DNA from: Auxenochlorella pyrenoidosa
Lineage: Eukaryota > Chlorophyta > Trebouxiophyceae > Chlorellales > Chlorellaceae
Direction of reading: 5' to 3'
Assembly (NCBI GenBank): GCA_001430745.1
Contig: KQ481950.1
Location: 1,250,380 to 1,314,379 of the forward strand
DNA: 64,000 nucleotides
In this document: one piece after another, positions 10,788 to 19,782 of the stretch
Layout: every line of letters begins with the position of its first letter
Position numbering within the stretch: the first letter of the stretch is position 1
The notes under the pieces: generated by a model
Told to the model about the DNA's origin: nothing
What the model saw: only the letters and a program-made list of their open reading frames with translations
The model's database searches: none
Translations under genes and position numbers: made by a program

Positions 10788-13054
10788 TCACAAGTGGCGC
10801 GAAGACGCAGCCGCCTTGCAACGCCGCTCAATCTCAGGGCCAAAGTGCCGCGCCACCTGCAGACGGGGACGGTGTCCAGCAAGTTTGCTGCACCTCTGCC
10901 ATCTAGGCACTGATCACTCCGCCAACTCAATGCCCGGCTGCCCCGGAGCGTGCCTCCTGGCAGGCGGCAGCAGGCAGCAGCAACCGAGGCGGGATGGGAG
11001 AAACCCTGCCCCCGCCCTCGGAGAGCACAGGGCTGGGAGCGGGCCGCCCTGGCGAGCAGCATTTTGGGCAGCCCCACCCCCTTCCCCCTGCAGCAGCCGC
11101 CCAGAGGGAGCACAGGCCAGCCAGCAGGCGGCGCAGGGCCACACCTGGGCGTACACGGGGCGCTTGAAGTCCACCACCCCCGCGGGCAGCGCCTCTAGGT
11201 GCGCCCACGTGTACTCGCTGAACTCGGGGTGGCCGTGGCAGGACAGGTCGATCTCAGAGTCGTCGCCCAGGAACTCGAGCAGGAACCACTTCTGCGTGGT
11301 GGGGTGGGGGCGGGGATGGGAAGCCTAAGGAACGCGGTGGGCTAGCGAGCCAGCCAGCCAGGGAGGGAGGGACGAAAGCGTGTGAACGCATGCACCGGCG
11401 GGGCAGCATAGAGGATGTGATGCAGGGTCCGGCACAGGCAGCGCAGTCGGCGCCACACAGCCCCACCTGCGTCTGCCCCCGGTACCGCAGAAGGCTGCGG
11501 GAGCACTGCATCGACTTCACCTTCTGCGGGGCGTGGCAGCGGGAAGCGATTGCACCTCTGATGCTGGCCGCGTGAAGCATGCCTGCAACGCCGCCTGCAA
11601 TGCCTTGCTGTGCCAACAACAATGCCAGCCTTCTGCTGGCCTGCTGCCGGGCACGCCCGGCCAGCCCTGCTCACCGTTGGGAAGGTGTACTCCAGCCAGT
11701 GGTCGATCTGCAGCCCAGAGAACACACATGCGGCAGCGGACTCAACCATTTTGGCAGTGAAGCGGTTCGGCTCAACCCGGGCCAAAACCTTTTGTTATGC
11801 ATGTCCGATCACGCCCCCGGCTGCGCCAACCATGGTGCCGTAGGAGTCCCACGGCGGGACAGCTGGCCAGCCCCTGCCGCCGGGGCCACGCCCAGGCGCG
11901 GCAGCGGCCACCCACCGAGGCCACGATGCGGCACGAGGTGATGCCCGTCTCCTCGTGCAGCTCCCGCAGCGCCGCCCGCTCCGGGACCTCCCGGGGGTCG
12001 ATGCCGCCCTGCGGCGCGCAGCGTGGGGTGGGGAGCAGTGAGGGCGATGATAAGGAGCTCGTTCTCACCCCTGCCGGCTCCAGGGCTTGCAGGGAAGACC
12101 CCAGTCCCAGGATGTGGCAGCAAGCAGAGGCGACGCCTGGGTGTGTGGCGCCGTCCAGCGAGGGCAAGAGCGTTCTTGGAAGGGATCGCCCACTGGAGGC
12201 TGCCCAGCTGGGAGCTTGGGGGTTTGGGCCACCTGCCAGCTGGCCCCACTGCCCACCTGCGGCATCTGCCAGCTCTGTGCGGTGTCATCCATCCGCCTGC
12301 AGCGCACCGTCGAGAACCATGGCAGACACCCGAGTGACCTCCCGTACTGATTTGTCAACGCATCAGGACAGGGCATAGTTCAGGTCTGCAGCAGCTCTGC
12401 AGCAGCCCACCCGTCTGAGAGCAGGGCGCAGGTGCCAAATCACCGAACCAGTTTCCATCCCCTCGCATGGGCCCCCACCCCCGCACCTGGCTGCAAACAC
12501 AAGGCCGTCTGTGGGCCGGAAGATGCAGAGGCCCACCCCTCGTCGGAAGTCGTTCAGCTCAATCTCCAGGACGTTGCTCAGCCCCTCGGCCTTCACGGGG
12601 CGGGGCAGATGCAGCGAGGCAGGCGCTGCAGCTGCGGCTCCCGCGGCGCTGCTGCTCCCTAGACCGGGCTGCCCGCTGCTGGTGACTGCTGCTACATGCC
12701 TGCAAACAAAGGTGGGCTTTCCCTTGGCTGTCAGGGGTGAGGCTTTGGCGTGGGCAGGTGGGAGGGCAGCAGTCGCTGACGCACCCACGCCCGGGCGACG
12801 TCGCTGGCGGCAGGTCGAGGCGTGGCGGCAGCTGGGCGAGGGACGACTTAGAAACGCTCAGGCGACACTGCGCAGCGTGTGCAGGTGCTGTCGCCCTGCC
12901 CCGGAAGCCCTCACCGCTCCCGCGCCAAGCCGCCGTGTCGCCGCTCCCCCAGCGGCTCAGCTGGTCTATATAGTGATCTCAGGACCTGGCACGACTGAAA
13001 AGGGGCTCTGGAAGTGCTGCAAGCGCTGATGGCAGCGGAGGGGGAAGGGCCCAT
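10788..13054 (-). CDS. RppH-like Nudix hydrolase, probably plastid-targeted (NUDX26/27-like)
   Basis: Hydrolyses a nucleoside diphosphate linked to another group. Plant homologues NUDX26/27 act in the chloroplast on diadenosine polyphosphates and ppGpp, and the bacterial relative RppH decaps 5'-triphosphate RNA. I place the start at ATG 13054, because exon 1 (MGPSPSAAISACSTSRAPFQ...) joins in phase to the exon beginning HVAAVTSSGQPG. This gives a Ser/Ala/Arg-rich transit-peptide-like N-terminus. Then follow FRRGVGLCIF, DDTAQSWQMPQ, the Nudix box (GGIDPREVPERAALRELHEE, then TGI; catalytic REL-x-EE present), WLEYTFPT, YRGQTQ, KWFLLEFLGDD, the exon ending FKRPVYAQ, and VARHFGPEIERRC near the end. 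About eight exons and 263 residues, close to the plant proteins plus a transit peptide. No ATG is available further downstream in the correct frame before the catalytic domain. Confidence 0.93.
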
Positions 13055-14107
13055 CGCTGCCAAGGCTGCGGCGAGCGTGCGAGGCCCCTTAACACCTTCA
13101 CGGAACGAGTTGGGAGTTCTGGCCGAGCAGAGAGCGCTCCAGGATGTCTAGGTTTTGACTGCGCCTGCCAGCTAGGACTCCGAGCAAATCTGTTCGGCTC
13201 CGCTGCAGGTGAGCAGCATGCAAGCCAGCGATCATAAAGCTGCCGTGGGTTCCAGCATTCGTTGCTGCGAAGCACCAATCCATGGGGACCATGCTGCTGT
13301 TGCAACATCACTCCCGCCTCCTGGCTCCCGCCGGCACGTCGAACCACCTGCTGCCACATTGCAGAGCGCACCCAGCTTGATCTGCATGCGTGTCTTTTTG
13401 AGCGGCATGCTGCTGACCTCAACCGGTGATTTATGATACAACTGCAATGGCGCCGCATGGTATTGAATGCGGCTCTGCGGGCAGAATGGACTGTGCAACT
13501 GAGTATTCTTTTTGAGTTGTTCTGCACAGCGCCATACGGCCTCCACCCTGGCCTCGGAGGGTCAGTACCACGCAGGGGTTTGCGTTTGCCCATCAGATCG
13601 TCCTCAGAGGAACCATCACATGCATACGGCAGTTGCCATGCCAGCTGCATGGGTGCTTTCCTGTGGTGCTTCAGCACTGATACGGCGGCCCAGAGTGGCA
13701 ACCCAGTGGCCGGGACGACAGACTGTTCGATGATCGTAGCCTCGCAACTTGTTGGTTCGAGTGCACCAACTGATCGACAGCGCACGGCACTAGTGTGTGC
13801 ATTGGCCCGCCAGATTCCCTGCCGTAGATGGTGCAGGCCCGCTTTGATCACAAGCCTCAAGGCCAGGTGTTGAATAAATCCCAAAGTCCTAAGACATATG
13901 TGAAAGCATTGCAGCAGGAGTGCTGCTGCGTTGTGCTGCCAGCAGAATCTGATGGCAGGCGGGACTACCGACTTTCTGCCACGTGGCGAGATGGTGCACC
14001 ACGGTGGTGTTTAAGGTGGTTTGGCCCATCCGGAGCTTATGCGGGGCACGTTATGTTACCGATCTTCCTCCTGCGCACCAGCCTTGACCCATTTCCGGCG
14101 CTGGGCC
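13055..14107. other. Divergent intergenic region with one long unassigned ORF
   Basis: 1.05 kb between the Nudix start (-) and the cystine-knot gene start (+). It is visibly less GC-rich than the flanks. A 301-codon open frame runs on the - strand (13884-12979), but it begins at TTG, overlaps Nudix exon 1 and resembles nothing I know. Promoters for both genes are presumably here. I support no gene. Confidence 0.4.
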
Positions 14108-14997
14108 ATGTCGAGAGTGCTGCTCTGTGAACGCCCTTGGCGGATGGGCCTTGTTATTGCAGTTTTGACCGCTTTAGTCATGGCGCTGCCCACCGGTGAG
14201 CCGCGGGAGGGCCGCCTTGAAGCGGGGGCGGCAGCTTGCCGCCAGCGCAGCGCAGCCACACAACCGCTTGTGTTGCTGGGCGGACGTGACCAAGAGCTTG
14301 CTCTGCGCTGTTGCCCTTGGAGCTGCCATACCCGCAATCTTCATCTGTACATGTTTGAGTAAGCGAGTGCTAAGTGGTGGCCCGCTGCGCTCTGCCTGTG
14401 CCCCATCTGATGCCCAGGTGACACTGCAAGGACGGCGCCGCCACCTCCCCAGCTGGTGAGCCGAGGGTGGCGGCACGAGCTCGTGCAGGATGCTGCCAGC
14501 GCAGCCTGCACACCTTTTATTGTACACAAATCTGAATCGCTCTTGTCCTATCCGCGGCCCTCAATCTGCAGCGATGCTTGGACCTTGGAGCGGTGTGCTC
14601 GCTTGCGCAGCAGTGCTGCACGCAGCACTGTGCTGCGGCAGGGCCCCACCTCGGCAAACGCTGCTTGCGGCCGCCTCGTCCACCACCACCGCTTCGACGC
14701 CCGTCACGGCTGCTGCCGCCACCACCGCCATTGCCATTGCCCTTTCCGCCGCCGCTTCTGCCACCAACCGCACCAGGGCCGCCGCCGCCGCTGCCTCCAT
14801 CCCCGCCGCTGCCGCCGCCGCCCCCTCCGCCGGTCCCTCAAGCTGGGGAAGCTTGTCAGCATGAAGCCCAGATGGTTTGCGACGGTGCAGCTGGCTATCT
14901 GAGGTGCTCGAATTCTGTTTATGTGCGCTTCAACTGCCCCGCGGGCACTGTGTGCACCGCTGTGCCACCCGACTTTGCCATTTGCGACGTTCCGTAG
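14108..14997 (+). CDS. Secreted cystine-knot-like / polyproline / CBM19-like protein
   Basis: Three exons (14108-14195, 14418-14455, 14572-14997) join in phase to give 183 residues. Residues 1-30 are a signal peptide (GLVIAVLTALVMALPTG; ATG at 14108 or 14144). A short Pro linker follows, then one Cys module with spacing C-x6-C-x5-CC-x3-C-x10-C (ends GKRC), the pattern of inhibitor cystine knots. Next comes a rod of Pro with Leu/Arg/Ser, then a C-terminal six-Cys domain (GEACQHEAQMVCDG ... FNCPAGTVCTAVPP ... ICDVP) that resembles the fungal chitin-binding CBM19 pattern. Likely extracellular, perhaps tethering to a glucosamine-containing wall. It shares module and exon layout with the gene 208 bp downstream, so the two are probably tandem paralogues. 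The fold assignment rests on Cys spacing only. Confidence 0.75.
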
Positions 14998-15205
14998 CCC
15001 TTAAATTGAGCAACTGTCACATGATATGGCCTGACTTCACAATCTAGGCGTGCACCGACTTGGGATCTGGCAAGGCAAGCGCTAAGCGGGCTGGTGCTCG
15101 GCCACACGTTCTGCCCTCGCCAGGCGGGCGGCACCCAGCAGTACCAAGAACCGGGAGCACCACACTTTGTTTCTGCGGCCTTCTCGTCCGGCTGAGCACT
15201 AACAG
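14998..15205. other. Spacer between the two cystine-knot genes
   Basis: 208 bp between the stop of the first and the ATG of the second. It must hold the 3' end of one and the promoter of the other. No clear TGTAA or TATA element is visible. Confidence 0.4.
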
Positions 15206-17345
15206 ATGATTGTCAGTCCCTGCGGCCATGAAGGGGCCGCTCTTCACCGAGGGCCCAGCCTTCGAAGGGCTGGGCGCTGCCAGCGCTCTCTGCAGTTGTT
15301 GCCGCTGATTTTGGTCGTGCTGACTGCAAGTAAGGGGGCGAGAGGCCCTGCAGCGGCGCCGGTAACTGCCCCCGACCTACCGGGCAGCCAAGCGGCGGCG
15401 TGTGAGGCAGACACGGCCCCGCATGATTTGCTTGCGTGGGTGGTGTTACAGTGATCAACAGCCTGACACTGGGTAACCCCTTCTTTTTCTCTCTGCATCA
15501 CGCACTGCCCTGCACACTTCCCCTGCCGCAGCCTGCGCCGCCTCGGCAGCGCCGCCGCCCAGACCTGTGAGTGCCGCTCAGCGCCCCGCCATGAGCTGGC
15601 ATGTGCTCATTTCCCTACCGCCTCCCCTTGTTATCGGCATGCCTCTCTTTTCCACACGTGCCCCACCTTCCCGCCGCTTGAATGGCGCAGACGTGTAGGA
15701 GGATTGGCGTAGTTTGCAACACATCCAGAGAGTGCTGCTCCCAGCGGTGCCTCAGGGCTCCAGGGCAGTCCTACAAGAGGTGCCGGCGGCCCGCACCACC
15801 TCGGCCGCCGCCAGGGCCACGGCCGCCGCCAGGGCCACGGCCGCCGCCAGGGCCCTCCCCGCCCCCGCCCTTCCCCCCTGGGGGCTGCATCGAAAACTTT
15901 GCCACAACTGCCTGCTCTGGCACAGGAGCCAGCGGCCTGCCCTGCTGCTCAGGAGTCTGCAGCTTCAATGCAACGAGCTGGATTTGCCGGCCCCCGGCCC
16001 CACCGGCAAAACCAATGGTGAGGGTGCGCTCCTGCTGTGCTTGCGCCAATGTGCACATCTTGGGTGCAGGTCGGGCGTAGCGGCAGGGGCGGCACGCCCC
16101 TCAGGTAGGCCAACCTGGCAGAGTGCCAATTGCTGTGGCTTGCTGCTGCATTGCAGCTCCAGAGAACACTCCAGGTCCCCTGCTCTCCGCACCCTGCAGG
16201 TGTGCCGCAAGGCAGGCGTCATGTGCATCAGTGCTGAGCAGTGCTGCAGCAAGCGCTGCCTGTCGTCTGGCAACAGCACCACCAGGTATTGCCGGCTGCC
16301 AGCAAAGCCGCCCCCGCCACGCCCGCCGCCAACGCCCCCATCACCCCCGCCCCCACCGCCCCCACCACCAGTGAGCTGACTGCTGTGCGAGTGCATCTGT
16401 CGCCAAGCTAGCCCCTGTATGCAGTGGGGGCGCCCGGCTCTCCCACCCCTAGCTGTTGTAAAGCGCAGAATTCCCGTGCTGGCGTTGGCGCGGCATTCTC
16501 ACGCGTACCCCAGCCAGCCAGTGACTAGACTGTGGTACCCTGGGGCCCCCTGTTCTGCAGCCGTGCTTGGGAATTGGCGCACTGTGCTTCCCGAAATCAC
16601 GCATTGGCTGCTGCCGTGGCATCTGCAAAGTAAAGTCCTGCGGCACCAAGGGCTGCGTGTATGCGTGCATGCCTTTCCCGCCCCCGCCGCACCCCCCGCG
16701 CCCCCGTCCCCCGCCGCCAAAGCCCCCGAGCCCACCCCCAACCCCGCCTCCGCCTCCTGCAGTGAGTGGCCGTCAGGTGCATGCCTTGTGCCAGGCCTTG
16801 CCGCACCATACACAAATCGTTTGCAGTTTCCTTTGTGGGACGACTGGGCAGTTCTGTCAAAGGTACTCTCTGCATAATGCTCACACTCTGCATGCATCCT
16901 GCTGGCCTGCTGCGCAGCCCTGCCGGCCGGCTGGCTCGCCGTGCACAGTCAGCTCCGCCATGCGCTGCTGCAGCGGCATCTGCAACGCCCAGGGCAGTGC
17001 TGCAAATACGTGCGCGCCGCCACGCCCGCCCTTCCCGCCGCCAAAGCCCCCGCCACCGGTATGTGCAGGCAGCAGCACAAGTGCTCTGACGCAGTGCACT
17101 GCTGTTTGCGCATTGTCGCTGTGTTGTATGCTCCTCTCAGGGCGCTGAAGTCCTGCCTGCACCCCCCCCTCTTGCTTCAGTGCACTCCCCTGGGTGGCAA
17201 GTGCCCGGGCACCGTGGATGCCTGCTGCCGAGTGCCTGGCCAGGTGGTGTCCTGCTGCGTGCTGGCAGCTTCGGCTGCCAGCCCTGTCTCCACCCAGGCC
17301 TCGATGGAGGTGTGCGCCCTCAGCCAGGACTGCACGTTGTTCTGA
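15206..17345 (+). CDS. Secreted protein with six cystine-knot-like modules separated by polyproline rods
   Basis: Seven exons fit perfectly (15206-15329, 15532-15566, 15691-16017, 16200-16370, 16561-16761, 16918-17058, 17181-17345), giving 387 residues. Exon 1 holds a signal peptide (SLQLLPLILVVLTA). Modules: m1 and m3 are C-x6-C-x5-CC-x3-C-x10-C; m2 is C-x8-C-x9-CC-x3-C-x8-C; m4 and m5 are C-x6-C-x7-CC-x3-C-x9-C; m6 is C-x6-C-x6-CC-x8-CC with two further Cys near the end. Rods of Pro with Arg, Lys, Gly, Ser or Thr (PPPGPRPPPGP type) separate the modules. The motif matches inhibitor cystine knots; rod prolines are likely hydroxylated and glycosylated. From exon 3 on, every intron is phase 0 and each exon ends in its own Pro rod (except the last), with exon 3 carrying m1 and m2. 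I know no characterised homologue. A structural wall or defence role is a guess. Confidence 0.83.
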
Positions 17346-17701
17346 ACCTAGCAGCGCAGACACTCTCTTCCATGCCTGCAATTTTGCGCGCTGCTAGCAC
17401 TGTTCGTGACGAGTGGAGACGGCATGATTGCAAGTGCCGCCTGCCTACCGCGATATCGCATGCCTGCGCCCCGCCGGGTATCTGCATGCCACGCAGGCTC
17501 GTTGACCAGCCTCTTTGCCACTGAAAACCTCCCTGCTAGTGTGCTCTTTGCCGGGGTTGCCGTTCACTGACAGTTGCAGACAGCTTTTCATGACTCTGCA
17601 TGCACTCAACACCTCTCTGGGACGCAAGTAATCGATGAAATGCAATGTGAAGTGCTGAGTACGAATTGTGGCGCTGCACATTCAGGCGGCTGGGGCCGAC
17701 A
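17346..17701. other. Convergent 3' intergenic region
   Basis: 356 bp between the cystine-knot gene stop and the hydroxylase stop on the other strand. No gene, repeat or clear poly(A) signal seen. Confidence 0.45.
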
Positions 17702-19525
17702 TCATGCTGCCTTCCCCTCTCTCGCGCCCGCCGCCGCGCCCGCTGCTGCCGCTGCAGCCGCCGTGCCGCCCTCCCCCGCAAAGTGCGCCTCGACTGCCCG
17801 GCGGTAGTCTGGGTGCTCGGTGCCGCACAGCCAGTCCCAGTGCGTCATGTAGAGTGAGAAGTGGGAGCGGGGGTAGCGGTGGTGCATGTCGTGGTGGCGC
17901 ACCGTGTTGAGCGCGGCGCAGGGGCGCTGCCCGCTGGCGGCGCCCAGCAGCAGCGCGGCCAGGCCCTCCAGGGTGGGCACAAAGGGCGCGATCTCGTAGC
18001 CGGCGTGGCCCCCTGCAGCCGGGTGGGCGTGGGGCCGGGGGGCCTCAATTTTAGGGGCGCAGCTCGCCTGGCAGCTCATGGCTGGCAGGTGCCTGCTGTC
18101 GTGCGCAGGCGCGGGGGATAAACCCTCGGTTGCGCGTGCATGCCACCAGCCGGATCCGGAGGGGGGGGGGGGAAGGGGCGCCATCGCACCCTCGTGTATG
18201 ATGGTGGTGAACAGGTGGTAGGCGCGGTGCAGGCCCAGGTGGATGGGCAGCAGGTAGCAGACCAGCACCTCGTTGGCAAACACCAGCAGCGCCTCGGCGG
18301 GGTGGAAGGAGTAGCCGCAAAAGGCGGTGGGCGCGGTGGACCTGCGCGCGCGGGTGGGGCCGGAGTAGCGGTGATGTGCCGTAAGCCATAGGGAGCGGCT
18401 GCCAGCAATGCATCTGCAGTCAGGTGAGCAGCGGCGGATGCGGCGGCGGCGGCAACGGCGGCTGCAGCAGCAGCGGCGGCGGCGGCGGCTGCAGCAGCAG
18501 GCAGTGGGTTGACCTTGCCCCTGTGCAGGCTGTGCAGGAGCCAGGCGGCATCCCTCCAGCAGCACACCCTGCTCGGTCCAGCGCCACTCTGTGCAGCCAG
18601 CCCGGCATCGTCCCGTGCCCACCCGGCCCGGCCCCACCCCCACCTGTGGTGCGGCAGGTGGATGTGCACGTACAGCGGCTTCCAGTGCAGCAGGCGGTGG
18701 GTCCAGTAGAACCAGGCGTCATGCAGGTAGTCCAGGGCCACGATGGTCACCAGCATGTAGAGCGCCTGCGCGGCGCGAGGGGGAGCCCAGCAGGCACAGC
18801 AGGTGGGCAGACACCACCAATTGGTCCGAACTGGCGGCTCGTTGCGCTGCATGGCATGCAGCAGGCAGCCAGTGCGGCATGGAGGCCAGAGCCCCCGAGC
18901 GCATGCGTGGCAGGCAGGGGCGTGGGGCTCTCGAGCTGCGGCGCCCCCACCTGCTGGGGGGTGGGCGGCCACCCATCGTATAGCTTAGTGCTCCCCCTGC
19001 GGTGCAGCTCCTCCACTAGCGTCCAGACCCCCGCCTTGACCAGCAGCGGCCCTGCAGCGGTTGTGCGGAGAGCAGCAAGGTGGGCAGCCACACGCGCCAC
19101 GCTGTGCTTTGCATCGTACAGAAACATGCTTTTGCAAGGCTGCCACCTTGCACGCAAGCTGCAACAAGCATTCAACTTGACAGCAAACAGAATGCGGCCC
19201 TCTGTTGCTGGCATGCGGCGCACCGAGCGAGTGCAGTGCTTCTTGAGCAACTTGGCCCGGCCGCGGCTTGCGCTGCTGCACAGACTTGACCGAGAAAAGC
19301 CTGGGCACGACATAGTGCAGCAGAAACCCGGCTGTGTAGTACACCTGCGATGGAGCGCAGGTGTCAGCCCTAATTGAGGCTACAGCAGCCTTCCTCACTG
19401 AGCCTGCTGGCGGCGGCAGGGGGGCGCCGGGCGGCAGGGGCAGCGGTGGCGGCGGCGCTCACCGCCACCAGCTGTCTGAAGGCCACCCAGAAGCCGCCGC
19501 CGTACAGAGGGCCTAGTAGACCCAT
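17702..19525 (-). CDS. Fatty-acid hydroxylase / sterol desaturase superfamily enzyme
   Basis: Membrane di-iron oxygenase of the fatty acid hydroxylase superfamily. The three His clusters are all present: HDAWFYWTHRLLH, HIHLPHH and HHDMHH (within NTVRHHDMHHRYP). Hydrophobic segments surround them (YTAGFLLHYVVP, ALYMLVTIVALDYL, LLVFANEVLVCYLLP). The start is ATG 19525 (MGLLGPLYGGGFWVAFRQLV), whose exon ends at GTGAGC. Further exons give LLVKAGVWTLVEELHRRG, FCGYSFHPAEALLVFANEV, AYHLFTTIIHEG and a long last exon ending in an Ala-rich tail. The substrate (sterol, sphingoid base, fatty acyl or carotenoid) cannot be told from the sequence. It is divergent from biotin synthase across 257 bp. Confidence 0.88.
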
Positions 19526-19782
19526 TACGAGCGCTGATGCAGCCGCAGAAGTCGTCGGGTGAGAGGTCCAGGCGACGGTGGCTCGTGGGCGGGCAGGGCT
19601 TCAGAGGTGGCGCATTGGCCGGGCTAACAGGCTTGCCAATTGGACGATGGTTCGATGATCAACCTGACCATGCGACGAAATGCATGCGCAAGCGTCGGAG
19701 GGTGGGCTCCAAGGACCTGCACACACCCCCATCTGCATTGCCCCGCCCTTGCAGTCCGCTCCCGCCGTCTTCCTTGCTCGCG
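19526..19782. promoter_or_regulatory. Bidirectional promoter region, hydroxylase-family gene / biotin synthase
   Basis: 257 bp between two divergent ATGs. A palindromic CCAATTGG (19636-19643) gives a CCAAT box on both strands near the middle. Spacing and symmetry suggest a shared promoter; co-regulation is inferred. Confidence 0.5.

Noticed and set aside
12965..12972. TATATA-like sequence on the - strand, taken first as the Nudix TATA box
   Set aside because: It lies inside the first coding exon of the in-phase model (codons for SLYR), downstream of the chosen ATG.
14574..14864. Ala/Thr-rich frame starting MLGPWSGVLACAAVL, looks like a signal peptide protein
   Set aside because: It is the +1 shadow of the Cys/Pro frame, which alone keeps the knot spacing and splice phases.
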